Of a DNA stretch of 64,000 nt, positions 17,976-25,374 are shown piece by piece. The position numbers and the translations under genes were made by a program. The notes beneath the pieces are model-generated. The model saw only the letters and a list, made by a program, of their open reading frames with translations. It was not told where the DNA came from and searched no databases. The stretch's first letter is position 1, and every line of letters starts with the position of its first letter. Origin of the DNA: an uncultured Verrucomicrobiota bacterium (GTDB taxonomy: Bacteria > Verrucomicrobiota > Verrucomicrobiia > Limisphaerales > UBA9464); contig CAIJLV010000105.1 of NCBI GenBank assembly GCA_903821635.1, positions 1 through 64,000 on the forward strand, in the 5' to 3' direction.

Positions 17976-20282
17976 TCAGTTAAGTCGGGTGCCCCGTTTA
18001 TTGACGATCAGGACGAGATCTTGCGCGGTGAGTAATCCGTCTCCAGTGAGATCGCAGACCCGGGTGCTGCCGGTGGGGACACCCCGGTAGGTCCGGCTGA
18101 TGAGGGCGCCGTAGGTGATGTCGCGATTTTCGACCACGCCATTTTGGTCAATGTCCCCTTGGAGCAAACGGATCGGGAAGGTGACTGTTTGAGCTTCGCT
18201 CCAAGTTGCGGAGGTCAAGTTGTCGACCGTGAGACCAAGAGTTTGGAGGTTGGCGACGTTGGCGAGGTTGACGGTTAGCTCTGAGCCCGTGCGGCTTTGG
18301 GAAACTAGAGTCGCCGAGCCAGTGACGCTGGCGGTCGCGGTGGCCAACTCTTGGTTGAAGCGGATCACCACAGTCAATTTACCGTCCAGAGCCCGGGGTT
18401 CGGTCCGCACCCCGTCCAGATCGATATCCACGGCGCCCGAGCGGGTGAGGCGACGACTTACCGCTGAGACAACTTCGATCGGAGTTCCGGGCTGGGTGGC
18501 TTCGATGAACGTGCCGAGGCCGAGATCGTAGTAGGTGCCGCCCGGGGTGGTTTCTTTGAAAACTGGTTTGACGGTGAAGGACAGGCGGGCACCGGCGGCT
18601 ACCCCGCTGCTTAGGAACTCGGTAGCCGTGGTCGGACGGCCGTCCGGGGCACTGGCGCTCACGGCGTCGCCGGTCACCCGGATCGTGGTGCCGGTGTCGA
18701 GGTCGGTCCGGTAAACGTGGTAGCCAGTTTCACCGAGGTTCAGGGCGTTCCATTGGACTAGCAGGCCGTCGGTCGTGGTCGTGGTGCGCAGATTGCTGAC
18801 GGCGGGACGATGCTGCACCCGGAGGGTGGAGTCGCCCAAGAGGGCGCGATGCACGCTGCGGTCGGAGCTGGTGCGAAGGGTGGAACCGAGGGTGCCGCCG
18901 AGGGCGGTGCCGCTAAAATTCCAGAAGGGCCGGTTCACCCAGAAAGAAGCGAGGCCCGTGGAGTCGGCCGGCCCGCCGAGCGCGGAGCGGAGGAGTCCGT
19001 TGTTCATGTTCCAGTCGCCGAAGTAGCTGCCGAAGAGGGCGTTGAATACGACCCGGTTGGTTTTGCTCGAAAAGTCGTCACTGGTAGCCACGCCGGAAGC
19101 GCTGCTGTAACCGCCGCCGCCACAGCCGAAGCCGAATAGCAGGGGTGCGGTGCCCACGGGGGGGAACCAGTCGCCGGCTTTGGCATTCGATCTACCAACT
19201 ACCGCGGTGCCGATATTCCAGCCGACCCGGGCGAAGGCTTCGCCGCCGAAATAACCAAAGTTATCATCCACCACCACCTCCCGGCGCACTTCATTGAAGG
19301 GCGCGAGGTTGTTGCGATAAGCGTGATTGCGGACCAGATATTGCCGCAGCAACTCGACCTCGGATTTGCCGCCACTGGCGATCCCGGCGAAATCGATGCG
19401 GCCGACTTCGAGTTCCAAGGCCGTGGGCGCTTGGGATTGGTCAAATTTTCCGTCACCCACCGTGTTGTTCAAACGGGCGGTGGAGCCGGTCCAGTTCAGC
19501 GCCGAGTCGGTCCAGGTTCCGGTCACGTCGGCATAATACATATCGGCGGGCCAAGCACCTTGGTGATCCGTGTGGCCATCCGGCATGATCTTGCCGCTGT
19601 AGGGCACCGGCACCCGACCGATCAGCACGACGGCCCGGCTGTTGACCTTGTCGGCATTGTAGAAGTCGGCGACCACTTTCTTGGCGGCCACCAACTCCGC
19701 GGTGCGGGCGGCCCCGGCCCCGGCGGTCAGGTTGTCCGGAGCCACAGCCATGCGGGCGATGTCGCGGCGGATGACCACCCAACCGTCGAGCGTCAGGTCA
19801 TCGGCGTAGTCGGCCAGTTCCGCTTGGAGCGAGGTGGCCACGCTGGCATCCACAAGCAGGAGCACCCGGCCCCGATTTTCGACGAGGGGGAGTTCAGTGC
19901 CCGCGTTGAGCAGGGCAAACCGTTGAACCTTGGTGCCGCTCGCTAAGCGGTAGTAGTGCGAAAATTGGTATTCGTAATTTTTGCCGCTCAAGGCCGTGGT
20001 GTCGGCATACGTCGTGGCATTCGTCGCCAAAGAGAATTGCTTCGCTGAGCCCCGCCCCGTGGCGAGGATTTCCGTCCGGGTGAGAGTCACGCCCTCGGCG
20101 ATGCCCGTCACGGCGGGCCAATTCAGCGTGATGACCGGGGTGGTCGCGGAAAGTGTGGTGCGCACATCCGGAGAAACATCCAGCGGGGTTTGGGCGGTGG
20201 CGGCGAGTTGCGAGAGGGTCAGCGCCGCGGCGAGGGTTCGCGACCAGCCTGTGGTGGGTTTCCCCGATTCCTTGTTCTTCAT
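17976..20282 (-). CDS. Large secreted protein with C25-like middle region and dockerin-like C-terminus
   Basis: A 768-residue exported protein from the ATG at 20282 (MKNKESGKPTTGWSRT then a hydrophobic signal). The middle part (about residues 155-410) has the texture of C25 (gingipain-like) peptidases: RAVVLIGRVPVPYSG, WPADMYYADVTG, ELEVGRIDFAGI, then LLFGFGCGGGGY. The Cys there could be a catalytic position, but the GHG catalytic histidine motif of gingipains is not visible, so activity is doubtful. A fibronectin-III-like segment follows at about 480-580. The last 65 residues hold two dockerin-like calcium loops (GDIDQNGVVENRD and DLTGDGLLTAQD). Surface or extracellular attachment is likely. 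Upstream it shares a motif with the small gene at 22054. Confidence 0.7.
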   Translation of the reverse strand: MKNKESGKPTTGWSRTLAAALTLSQLAATAQTPLDVSPDVRTTLSATTPVITLNWPAVTGIAEGVTLTRTEILATGRGSAKQFSLATNATTYADTTALSGKNYEYQFSHYYRLASGTKVQRFALLNAGTELPLVENRGRVLLLVDASVATSLQAELADYADDLTLDGWVVIRRDIARMAVAPDNLTAGAGAARTAELVAAKKVVADFYNADKVNSRAVVLIGRVPVPYSGKIMPDGHTDHQGAWPADMYYADVTGTWTDSALNWTGSTARLNNTVGDGKFDQSQAPTALELEVGRIDFAGIASGGKSEVELLRQYLVRNHAYRNNLAPFNEVRREVVVDDNFGYFGGEAFARVGWNIGTAVVGRSNAKAGDWFPPVGTAPLLFGFGCGGGGYSSASGVATSDDFSSKTNRVVFNALFGSYFGDWNMNNGLLRSALGGPADSTGLASFWVNRPFWNFSGTALGGTLGSTLRTSSDRSVHRALLGDSTLRVQHRPAVSNLRTTTTTDGLLVQWNALNLGETGYHVYRTDLDTGTTIRVTGDAVSASAPDGRPTTATEFLSSGVAAGARLSFTVKPVFKETTPGGTYYDLGLGTFIEATQPGTPIEVVSAVSRRLTRSGAVDIDLDGVRTEPRALDGKLTVVIRFNQELATATASVTGSATLVSQSRTGSELTVNLANVANLQTLGLTVDNLTSATWSEAQTVTFPIRLLQGDIDQNGVVENRDITYGALISRTYRGVPTGSTRVCDLTGDGLLTAQDLVLIVNKRGTRLN

Positions 20283-20292
20283 AGCGATTAAA

Positions 20293-20310
20293 GTCTTCTC
20301 TCGGGAAGAC
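20293..20310 (-). promoter_or_regulatory. Perfect 6-bp hairpin just before the start of the dockerin-like gene
   Basis: GTCTTC and GAAGAC flank a six-base loop, ending 11 bases before the ATG at 20282. It falls where the ribosome would bind, so it could limit translation. Seen directly; its function is inference. Confidence 0.4.
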
Positions 20311-20317
20311 ACATCAG

Positions 20318-20338
20318 CCAGATGCCAAGGATGGTTAT
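20318..20338 (-). promoter_or_regulatory. Shared upstream motif, copy 1 (dockerin-like gene)
   Basis: Plus-strand pattern CCAGATGCCAAnnATGGTTA plus one further base; 18 of 21 bases match a second copy at 22092-22112. Both copies lie on the same strand relative to their gene and at nearly the same distance from the start codon (36 and 38 bases). The TGGTTAT half is part of a hairpin with ATAACCA at 20359-20365. It may be a promoter or regulator-binding site. It does not fit the sigma-54 consensus. Confidence 0.5.
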
Positions 20339-20523
20339 ACGGGTGGGGGAACTACCTAATAACCATAGGTGGATGAAAAGGGGCTAAAGCGACGCTTGGG
20401 GCGGGCGGGCGAAGACTGATCAAAGGCGCTTACAGGCCTGAATCATTGCGATTTCAAGAGCTGTAGGAACTCGCCAGAAGTTTTCCCGAGGCTGGTTTGG
20501 GGCCGTTTGACTCGCACCCAAAC

Positions 20524-20886
20524 TCAGTCGGCAAGGGTAGCCAATTCCTTAAGGAAATTTGACAGATTGGGAATCAATTCCTCGGCCAACACGTCGAGTT
20601 CGTGCAGCAACGCCAACCGGCGGGCCGGCGTGGGTTCAAAGCTGGCCTGTTCCAAGCGGTAAACGCTTTCCCGTAACACCTTGAGTCCCAGCATCCCACA
20701 ACGGCCCTTCAGATTGTGGGCGAGGCGTTTGAACGTCGCCGGTTCGTTGGCGGTGGCTTGGGTGCGGAGCTCCGCCAATTGCGCCGGTAGGTCGCGAATC
20801 AGCATTTGCAGGGCGCGAGTGACGGTGGAGCGACCCAAATCCCCCACCAGCGTCTCCAAAGCGGAGCGGTCTTCGGGGTGCAACAT
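20524..20886 (-). CDS. Free-standing Hpt (histidine phosphotransfer) protein
   Basis: A 120-residue cytoplasmic phosphorelay carrier predicted to be all-helical. The phospho-accepting histidine is H57 in FKRLAHNLKGRCGMLG, which matches the Hpt consensus (HxLKGxxxxxG). The ATG at 20886 is used; a TTG at 20904 would add six residues (LSEIPI). It starts shortly after the stop of the LuxR-type regulator at 20922, so the two are probably one transcript. No sensor kinase is adjacent. The hybrid kinase at 36979-40488 could feed it, which is inference. Confidence 0.82.
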   Translation of the reverse strand: MLHPEDRSALETLVGDLGRSTVTRALQMLIRDLPAQLAELRTQATANEPATFKRLAHNLKGRCGMLGLKVLRESVYRLEQASFEPTPARRLALLHELDVLAEELIPNLSNFLKELATLAD

Positions 20887-20921
20887 GATGGGGATTTCCG
20901 ACAAGTGGCGGTGGGCCGGAA

Positions 20922-21638
20922 TCAGCCTTCCGACGTGGCGGACTGGGCTTCGCGAAATATCTGCACGGCGGCGAGGCGGGTCTCGACGTCGAGCTTCTTG
21001 AGGATGCGTTTGTTGTAGAGGTAAACCGTATTGATGCTGAGCCCGAGTTTTTCCGCGACGGCCTTGCAGGCCAACCCGTCGGCGGTCAAGGCCAGCACCC
21101 GATTTTCCTGGGCCGTCAGTTTTTCCAACCGCGCCCGGTTGGGGCCTTGCGATTGCACCCGGCCGATCAGGGTGCGCGTGACCGCCGCCGATAAGGCCGG
21201 TTCGCCCGCCATGGCTCGTTGGATGCGGTCGAGCACGAACGGAAGTTTCTCCGACTTGAGCAAGTAGCCGTGGGCGCCTTCTTGCAGGGCTCGCTCGATC
21301 ATCTTCGACTCTTCACTGCTGGTGTAGGCGATGATGAGGCTGGCATTGCGACTCTTGGCGAGGCGCCGGATGCAGTGAAGACCAGAGTCACCCTGCAAAT
21401 ACAAGTCGATCAAAGCCACATCGACATGCCGGCGAGCCAAGGGTCCAAAGGCGGATTTTGCGTCTTGGAAGGTCAAAACATGGGCAAACCGACCTTTCTC
21501 CGTAAAAAAACTGCTCACCATCTCGCAGATCATGGGGTCGTCATCCACGATGGCGATGGAGAGGTCGCTCAAGTGCAGCAAGCTAGATTTCTGCGGGTTA
21601 TCCATGCGGTATAAAAAGATTTCAGGCGCCTTGGGCAT
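20922..21638 (-). CDS. NarL/FixJ-type response regulator with LuxR helix-turn-helix
   Basis: A 238-residue transcription factor. The receiver is at about residues 25-150 (IAIVDDDPM, phospho-acceptor D78 in VALIDLYLQGDSG, Thr switch in AYTSSEES, Lys in YLLKSEKLPF). The C-terminal LuxR/GerE domain is at about 170-235: LEKLTAQENRVLALTADG, LACKAVAEKLGLSINTVYLY, NKRILKKLDVETR. The start may instead be the ATG at 21605 (MDNPQKSSLL). With the Hpt gene directly downstream and a receiver protein at 16.8-17.9 kb it forms a kinase-less signalling cluster. Targets are unknown; the shared motif at 20318 and 22092 is a candidate. Confidence 0.88.
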   Translation of the reverse strand: MPKAPEIFLYRMDNPQKSSLLHLSDLSIAIVDDDPMICEMVSSFFTEKGRFAHVLTFQDAKSAFGPLARRHVDVALIDLYLQGDSGLHCIRRLAKSRNASLIIAYTSSEESKMIERALQEGAHGYLLKSEKLPFVLDRIQRAMAGEPALSAAVTRTLIGRVQSQGPNRARLEKLTAQENRVLALTADGLACKAVAEKLGLSINTVYLYNKRILKKLDVETRLAAVQIFREAQSATSEG

Positions 21639-21784
21639 TGCTGCAAGAGCTTGATCTCAGAGATTTATAGCCCAGCCCCAGCGCGAGGGAAAAGAAAACC
21701 TCGGGGGGGCACTCGAATAGATGGGTGGGGGAGGAGTTCCCCGCTGAAGCCCAGTGCCGCTGCCGTTTGGGACAACAATGCCCG

Positions 21785-22054
21785 TCAGGCCTCGATCGTC
21801 CGCGGGGAGCGAGTCACAAAGCGGCCGGCAGTGACCATGCCAATGCCAACTGCCAAAACCAGCTTCGCATTGCTTTCCAAGTCGCTGACTCGGGTGTGCC
21901 GTCCGCCGTCCGGATTCATCCCGAGAACCAACAGCGTCATGACGCCGATCACGAGCGCGCCCCGAACCCAGCCGGCCGATTTCCCGGCTTGGCGGCGGGG
22001 CAATGCTGACGCCATCAGATACTGGTTCATCGAGCTGCTCGTTGCGTTTGTCAT
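21785..22054 (-). CDS. Small two-helix membrane protein
   Basis: An 89-residue frame from the ATG at 22054 with two hydrophobic segments (VRGALVIGVMTLLVLGM at about 30-46 and AKLVLAVGIGMVTAG at about 63-77). I do not recognise a family. That it is a real gene is supported by the upstream motif at 22092-22112, which is nearly identical to one at the same distance from the start of the dockerin-like gene at 20282. It lies upstream of the LuxR-type regulator on the same strand with a 146-base gap. Confidence 0.45.
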   Translation of the reverse strand: MTNATSSSMNQYLMASALPRRQAGKSAGWVRGALVIGVMTLLVLGMNPDGGRHTRVSDLESNAKLVLAVGIGMVTAGRFVTRSPRTIEA

Positions 22055-22091
22055 AACAAGCCAAAGTTAAACTGGTTTTCCGCTTACCCGC

Positions 22092-22112
22092 CCAGATGCC
22101 AAACATGGTTAC
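22092..22112 (-). promoter_or_regulatory. Shared upstream motif, copy 2 (small membrane protein)
   Basis: Second copy of the motif described at 20318-20338, lying 38 bases upstream of the ATG at 22054. The two copies differ at only three of 21 positions, while the sequence around them does not match. Confidence 0.5.
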
Positions 22113-22307
22113 TTTCTGTCGGCCGCCCGATTACGGCCGAGCGGGCTATCGGATCGACCGCCCGCCAGCTTAAGGCGCTCCGCACGGGTGCGCCGCCGGC
22201 GCGGAACCGGGTTGCCCGGTGGCGCGGAGCGGAACGGAAAATCAACCAGCGGATTAGCGGTGGTGCCGCGGCTTTTCTTTGGCGAATCCCAGCGTCAGAC
22301 TTGGCCC

Positions 22308-23537
22308 GTGCCGACCCTCCGTCCTTGGCTGTTCGTGTGGCTGTTCCTCGCGGTCGGAATTCCGCGAGGCACGGCCCATCCGTTTCTTCAGAACTCCTGG
22401 TGGGTGCTGGTGGAGACCAACCGCTTGGCGATGCGGGTGAGTGCCACGCTTCGCGAACTGGCGGTCGTGCAGCACCTCGACACGAACCGGGCCCCGGCGC
22501 TCGACGTCCTCACCGGGGCGCTGGAAAAACATGGCGATTACCTGCTCCAAGCGCTCCAGGTGCAGGGCGATGGCCAGCCGCTGGCGGGCGAAGTCTTGGA
22601 CTCCCAATTGGTGACGGACGGGGCCGAAAGCAGCCCGACCGACGCGGCCCTCTACTTGGATCAGGCGCACGCCGCCTTTGATTTGGAATTTCGTTTCACT
22701 ACGAATGGGCCGCCGCGGGAGATCACCCTCGGTCACGCGACCCTTCAGGGGCAAAACTACGCCCCCGGCGTGCCCTGGGATGTCACCTACGCCCTGCTCG
22801 TAAAAGGGGCCGATCGCCAGGAGCTCGCCGCCGGCCTCGTCCGCATGGATTTGCCATTTGCGTTGGCGTTGCCTGAGGTGGCCGCGCCGGGCACCAATCC
22901 CGCCCCCGCCGTCCCGCCGCCCAGTTCGCCCGCCAAACGCCGGACAGAATTCGGCCCGGTGACGGGCGCTCCCCCCTTTGCCGCCTACCTCAAGTTAGGG
23001 CTGCACCATATCCTCAGCGGCTGGGATCACCTGTTGTTTCTTGCCGCCTTGGCGTTGGCCGCACGGCGGCTCGTGGAGCTCTTCAAACTCATCGGGATCT
23101 TCACGGTGGCGCATTCCCTGACCATCACGTTTTCCGCGCTGAACTGGGTGCGGTTACCGCCGTGGCTGGTGGAGCCGGTCATCGCGGGCAGCATCGTGTT
23201 CGTGGCGGCGCAGAATCTCTTCGCGCCCCAAGCGGCCCGGGCGCCCAGCCGGCTGGCGGTCGCGTTTGGCTTTGGGTTGGTGCACGGGCTGGGTTTTGCC
23301 GGTGGCCTGAACGAAAGCCTCGGCGCGGTGGGCGGCGGCGGGCTGGCGCTGGCGATCCTCGCTTTCTGCCTCGGCGTGGAACTGGGGCACCTCGTCGTGG
23401 GCCTGCCGTTCTGGTCGGTGATCCGGGCTGGCCGGGCGGAATTGGGCGAGAAGTTTGGCGAACTGGCGCGGCGTTGGGGTTCCGGGCTCATCGCGGTGGG
23501 CGGTGCGTATTTCCTGCTGGCGGCGCTGAAGAATTAG
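22308..23537 (+). CDS. HupE/UreJ-like membrane protein
   Basis: About 409 residues. The GTG at 22308 gives a good signal peptide (LRPWLFVWLFLAVGI); the frame is open further upstream without family features. Residues about 22-215 are a periplasmic domain, then a Pro-rich linker. From about residue 240 there are six to seven membrane helices with the HupE/UreJ pattern: LGLHHILSGWDHLLFL, FTVAHSLTITFSALNWV, EPVIAGSIVFVAAQN and FGFGLVHGLGFAGGL. The intramembrane histidines and aspartate suggest metal (nickel or cobalt) handling, as proposed for HupE. No hydrogenase or urease genes occur in the window. Function is inferred from the family only. Confidence 0.82.
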   Translation: MPTLRPWLFVWLFLAVGIPRGTAHPFLQNSWWVLVETNRLAMRVSATLRELAVVQHLDTNRAPALDVLTGALEKHGDYLLQALQVQGDGQPLAGEVLDSQLVTDGAESSPTDAALYLDQAHAAFDLEFRFTTNGPPREITLGHATLQGQNYAPGVPWDVTYALLVKGADRQELAAGLVRMDLPFALALPEVAAPGTNPAPAVPPPSSPAKRRTEFGPVTGAPPFAAYLKLGLHHILSGWDHLLFLAALALAARRLVELFKLIGIFTVAHSLTITFSALNWVRLPPWLVEPVIAGSIVFVAAQNLFAPQAARAPSRLAVAFGFGLVHGLGFAGGLNESLGAVGGGGLALAILAFCLGVELGHLVVGLPFWSVIRAGRAELGEKFGELARRWGSGLIAVGGAYFLLAALKN

Positions 23538-23582
23538 CGCTGATTTTTTCTGGCTGGGTGGTGGCAAACCTTACTCCGAGCC

Positions 23583-24002
23583 ATGGCGGACATCTTTTCC
23601 CCGACCGAGCGTTCGCGCCTCATGGCGCGCATCCGCAGCCACGGCAACCAGCGCACTGAACTCGCCCTGATCCGGGTGTTGCGGGCGCACCACCTCAAGG
23701 GCTGGCGCCGACACCGACCCGTCTTTGGGCGGCCGGATTTCGTCTTTCCCCAGCGCCGGGTCGCGGTGTTTGTGGATGGCTGTTTCTGGCACGCATGTCC
23801 CCGTCACGCGACCCAGCCCCAGCACAACGCCGAATTCTGGCGGCGGAAATTGGCCGTCAATCGGGCGCGGGATCGTTTGGTGAATCGCACCCTGCGCCGG
23901 GCGGGTTGGCGAGTCGTGCGTTTCTGGGAGCACGATCTTACCCGGCGGGGCGAGCGCCGGATTGTGGCTCGCCTCCAAGCGGCGTTGCGGACGCCCGCTT
24001 AA
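23583..24002 (+). CDS. vsr: Very short patch repair (Vsr) endonuclease
   Basis: A 139-residue nuclease that nicks 5' of the T in T:G mismatches arising from deamination of 5-methylcytosine. Family segments are complete: SRLMARIRSHGNQRTELAL (with the N-terminal Glu), the catalytic Asp in RPDFVF, VDGCFWHACP, FWRRKLAVNRARD, and WRVVRFWEHDL. As in many non-enterobacterial members the first His of the enterobacterial HGCFWH motif is Asp. Vsr genes usually sit beside a cytosine-C5 methyltransferase; none is nearby or elsewhere in the window. Its stop codon overlaps the stop of the convergent lipoprotein gene. Confidence 0.9.
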   Translation: MADIFSPTERSRLMARIRSHGNQRTELALIRVLRAHHLKGWRRHRPVFGRPDFVFPQRRVAVFVDGCFWHACPRHATQPQHNAEFWRRKLAVNRARDRLVNRTLRRAGWRVVRFWEHDLTRRGERRIVARLQAALRTPA

Positions 24003-24379
24003 TTCGTGCCTTGGGCAGACGGGTTGGGGGCGGTGACCAAGCGCACGACGCCGGACTGGGGGGCGTAATCCCACCGCCGACCCGGGGGCGCCGCCGGCGG
24101 AGCGGCCAGGTAGTGCTGCTGGACGAGTTCGTGCAGGTCCCGGGGGAAGCGATCTTCCAGCGCGTTAAATTTCTGGATCGCCGATGTGAGCTCGGCGGCG
24201 GTCAGGGTCTTCTCCGCAAACTTCTTCGCCTTGCCTTGAGCCGCCAAATAGTCGAGCGGGGCGAGGGCTGGAGGGCCAGACAGCGCGGATTCGGCCGGCG
24301 CCGGCTTGGCTGGGTCCGATTTGCCGCAGCCGACCAACGCCCAAGCGACGCCAAGGAGGAAAATCCAACGGGCTTTCAT
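23999..24379 (-). CDS. Putative lipoprotein
   Basis: A 126-residue protein with a lipobox (LVGC at residues 15-18), so export and lipid attachment at the envelope are predicted. After an Ala/Pro-rich linker, about residues 55-110 carry the pattern LTSAIQKFNALEDRFPRDLHELV, seen in small PVC proteins that resemble pilin-like fragments. Function is unknown. It is followed on the same strand by no gene, since vsr converges on it, and preceded by the LolA-like gene with a 46-base gap, so the two are probably cotranscribed. Confidence 0.75.
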   Translation of the reverse strand: MKARWIFLLGVAWALVGCGKSDPAKPAPAESALSGPPALAPLDYLAAQGKAKKFAEKTLTAAELTSAIQKFNALEDRFPRDLHELVQQHYLAAPPAAPPGRRWDYAPQSGVVRLVTAPNPSAQGTN

Positions 24380-24425
24380 ACCGAAACGCTAACGGCGCTA
24401 TTCGGCGAGACAAGCCCGAGGCGGT

Positions 24426-25229
24426 TCAGGGCCCGGCTGGGGCGAGCAAGGGTTGGAAATCTTCCTGCTCGACGCGCATCCGGCCGGAGAAACGGGAAAA
24501 CACCTTCCGGCCGCTGGCTTCGCTGGCCAAGAGCAGGTTCACCCAAGTGCCGTCCGGTAGGCGCTGGCGGCGGAGCGCGAAATCGAGCCGGTCCAAGGAA
24601 CCCACCACGCCGCCCCAAAAGGAGAATTCGCGACTGAGCTGGGCCTCGACGTTCACGAGTTCGAAATCTTCCGCATCAATCCAAATTCGGCCGTGCAGCA
24701 ACCCGAGGACGCGGTCCGCTAGTTCTTGGCTTTCCGGCGTTGGCCCCGGCTCGAAACGAAGCCGGAAGGTGGGGCGGCCCGCCACGTCTTCGAGGCCGTC
24801 GAAGGTGTAGCTGAACCGGCGGATGAGTTTTTCGTCGAGGTAATCGACATTTCCCCGCCGACCGCGCCCGCTGCGGGCGGTGTAGCGTTTTCGGTGGCCG
24901 CCTTCCTCCTCCGTTTCCCGGGCGGCTTCCGCCGGACTGGGCGCGCGGCCGTTGAGTTGCACGAGGCGCACCTGTTGTTCTTGGCCGCGTAGTTCGACCC
25001 GCTGCTCCTTGCTCTTGCGTTCAGTCAGTTTGCCTTGGGGGTCAAACTGTTCCGTGGTCGTGCGGCGTAGGTAAACGAGCCGGGTGTGGGCCAGCCGGTT
25101 GGAGGCGGAACGGGAGCGCTCGATGAAGCGGGTGAGCACAGCGTCGACCGTCAGGTTGGTGGCCGGAGTGGCGGCGCGACTGGCGCCGGCTAGCACCAGT
25201 CCGCCGAGGAGCAACGCAAGCGCACGCAT
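24426..25229 (-). CDS. LolA/LolB-like outer-membrane lipoprotein-sorting protein
   Basis: About 267 residues from the ATG at 25229, which gives a clean signal peptide (RALALLLGGLVLAGASRA); the frame opens earlier at 25265. The body, with LVYLRRTTTEQFDPQGK, YLDEKLIRRFSYTFDGLEDVAGRPTFRLRF and GRIWIDAEDFELVNVEAQL, matches the beta-rich, lipid-binding fold shared by LolA-like periplasmic proteins. It is likely a soluble periplasmic carrier, but its cargo is unknown. It forms a pair with the lipoprotein gene downstream and diverges from the PVC-type dehydrogenase. Confidence 0.7.
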   Translation of the reverse strand: MRALALLLGGLVLAGASRAATPATNLTVDAVLTRFIERSRSASNRLAHTRLVYLRRTTTEQFDPQGKLTERKSKEQRVELRGQEQQVRLVQLNGRAPSPAEAARETEEEGGHRKRYTARSGRGRRGNVDYLDEKLIRRFSYTFDGLEDVAGRPTFRLRFEPGPTPESQELADRVLGLLHGRIWIDAEDFELVNVEAQLSREFSFWGGVVGSLDRLDFALRRQRLPDGTWVNLLLASEASGRKVFSRFSGRMRVEQEDFQPLLAPAGP

Positions 25230-25374
25230 CAACCCTTCGCTAACTCGCTTTGACCGGCGAGTCAAACGGCGTGCCGGCGCACGGAGGCTGGCCTCGCCGT
25301 ATTCATGGAAAATGTTTCGTCCAACCTGCCGTTAGGCTTGAGCGCTTGCGCTGCTGCCCTGCAAGCTCGCGGGC

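Noticed and set aside
20300..20345. Sigma-54 promoter reading of the shared TTGGCAT motif
   Set aside because: The GC dinucleotide expected about 12 bases after the GG is absent in both copies.
22055..22307. A small gene in the GC-rich gap before the HupE-like gene
   Set aside because: The frame there is only an upstream extension of the HupE-like frame with Arg/Gly-rich translation and no conserved content.
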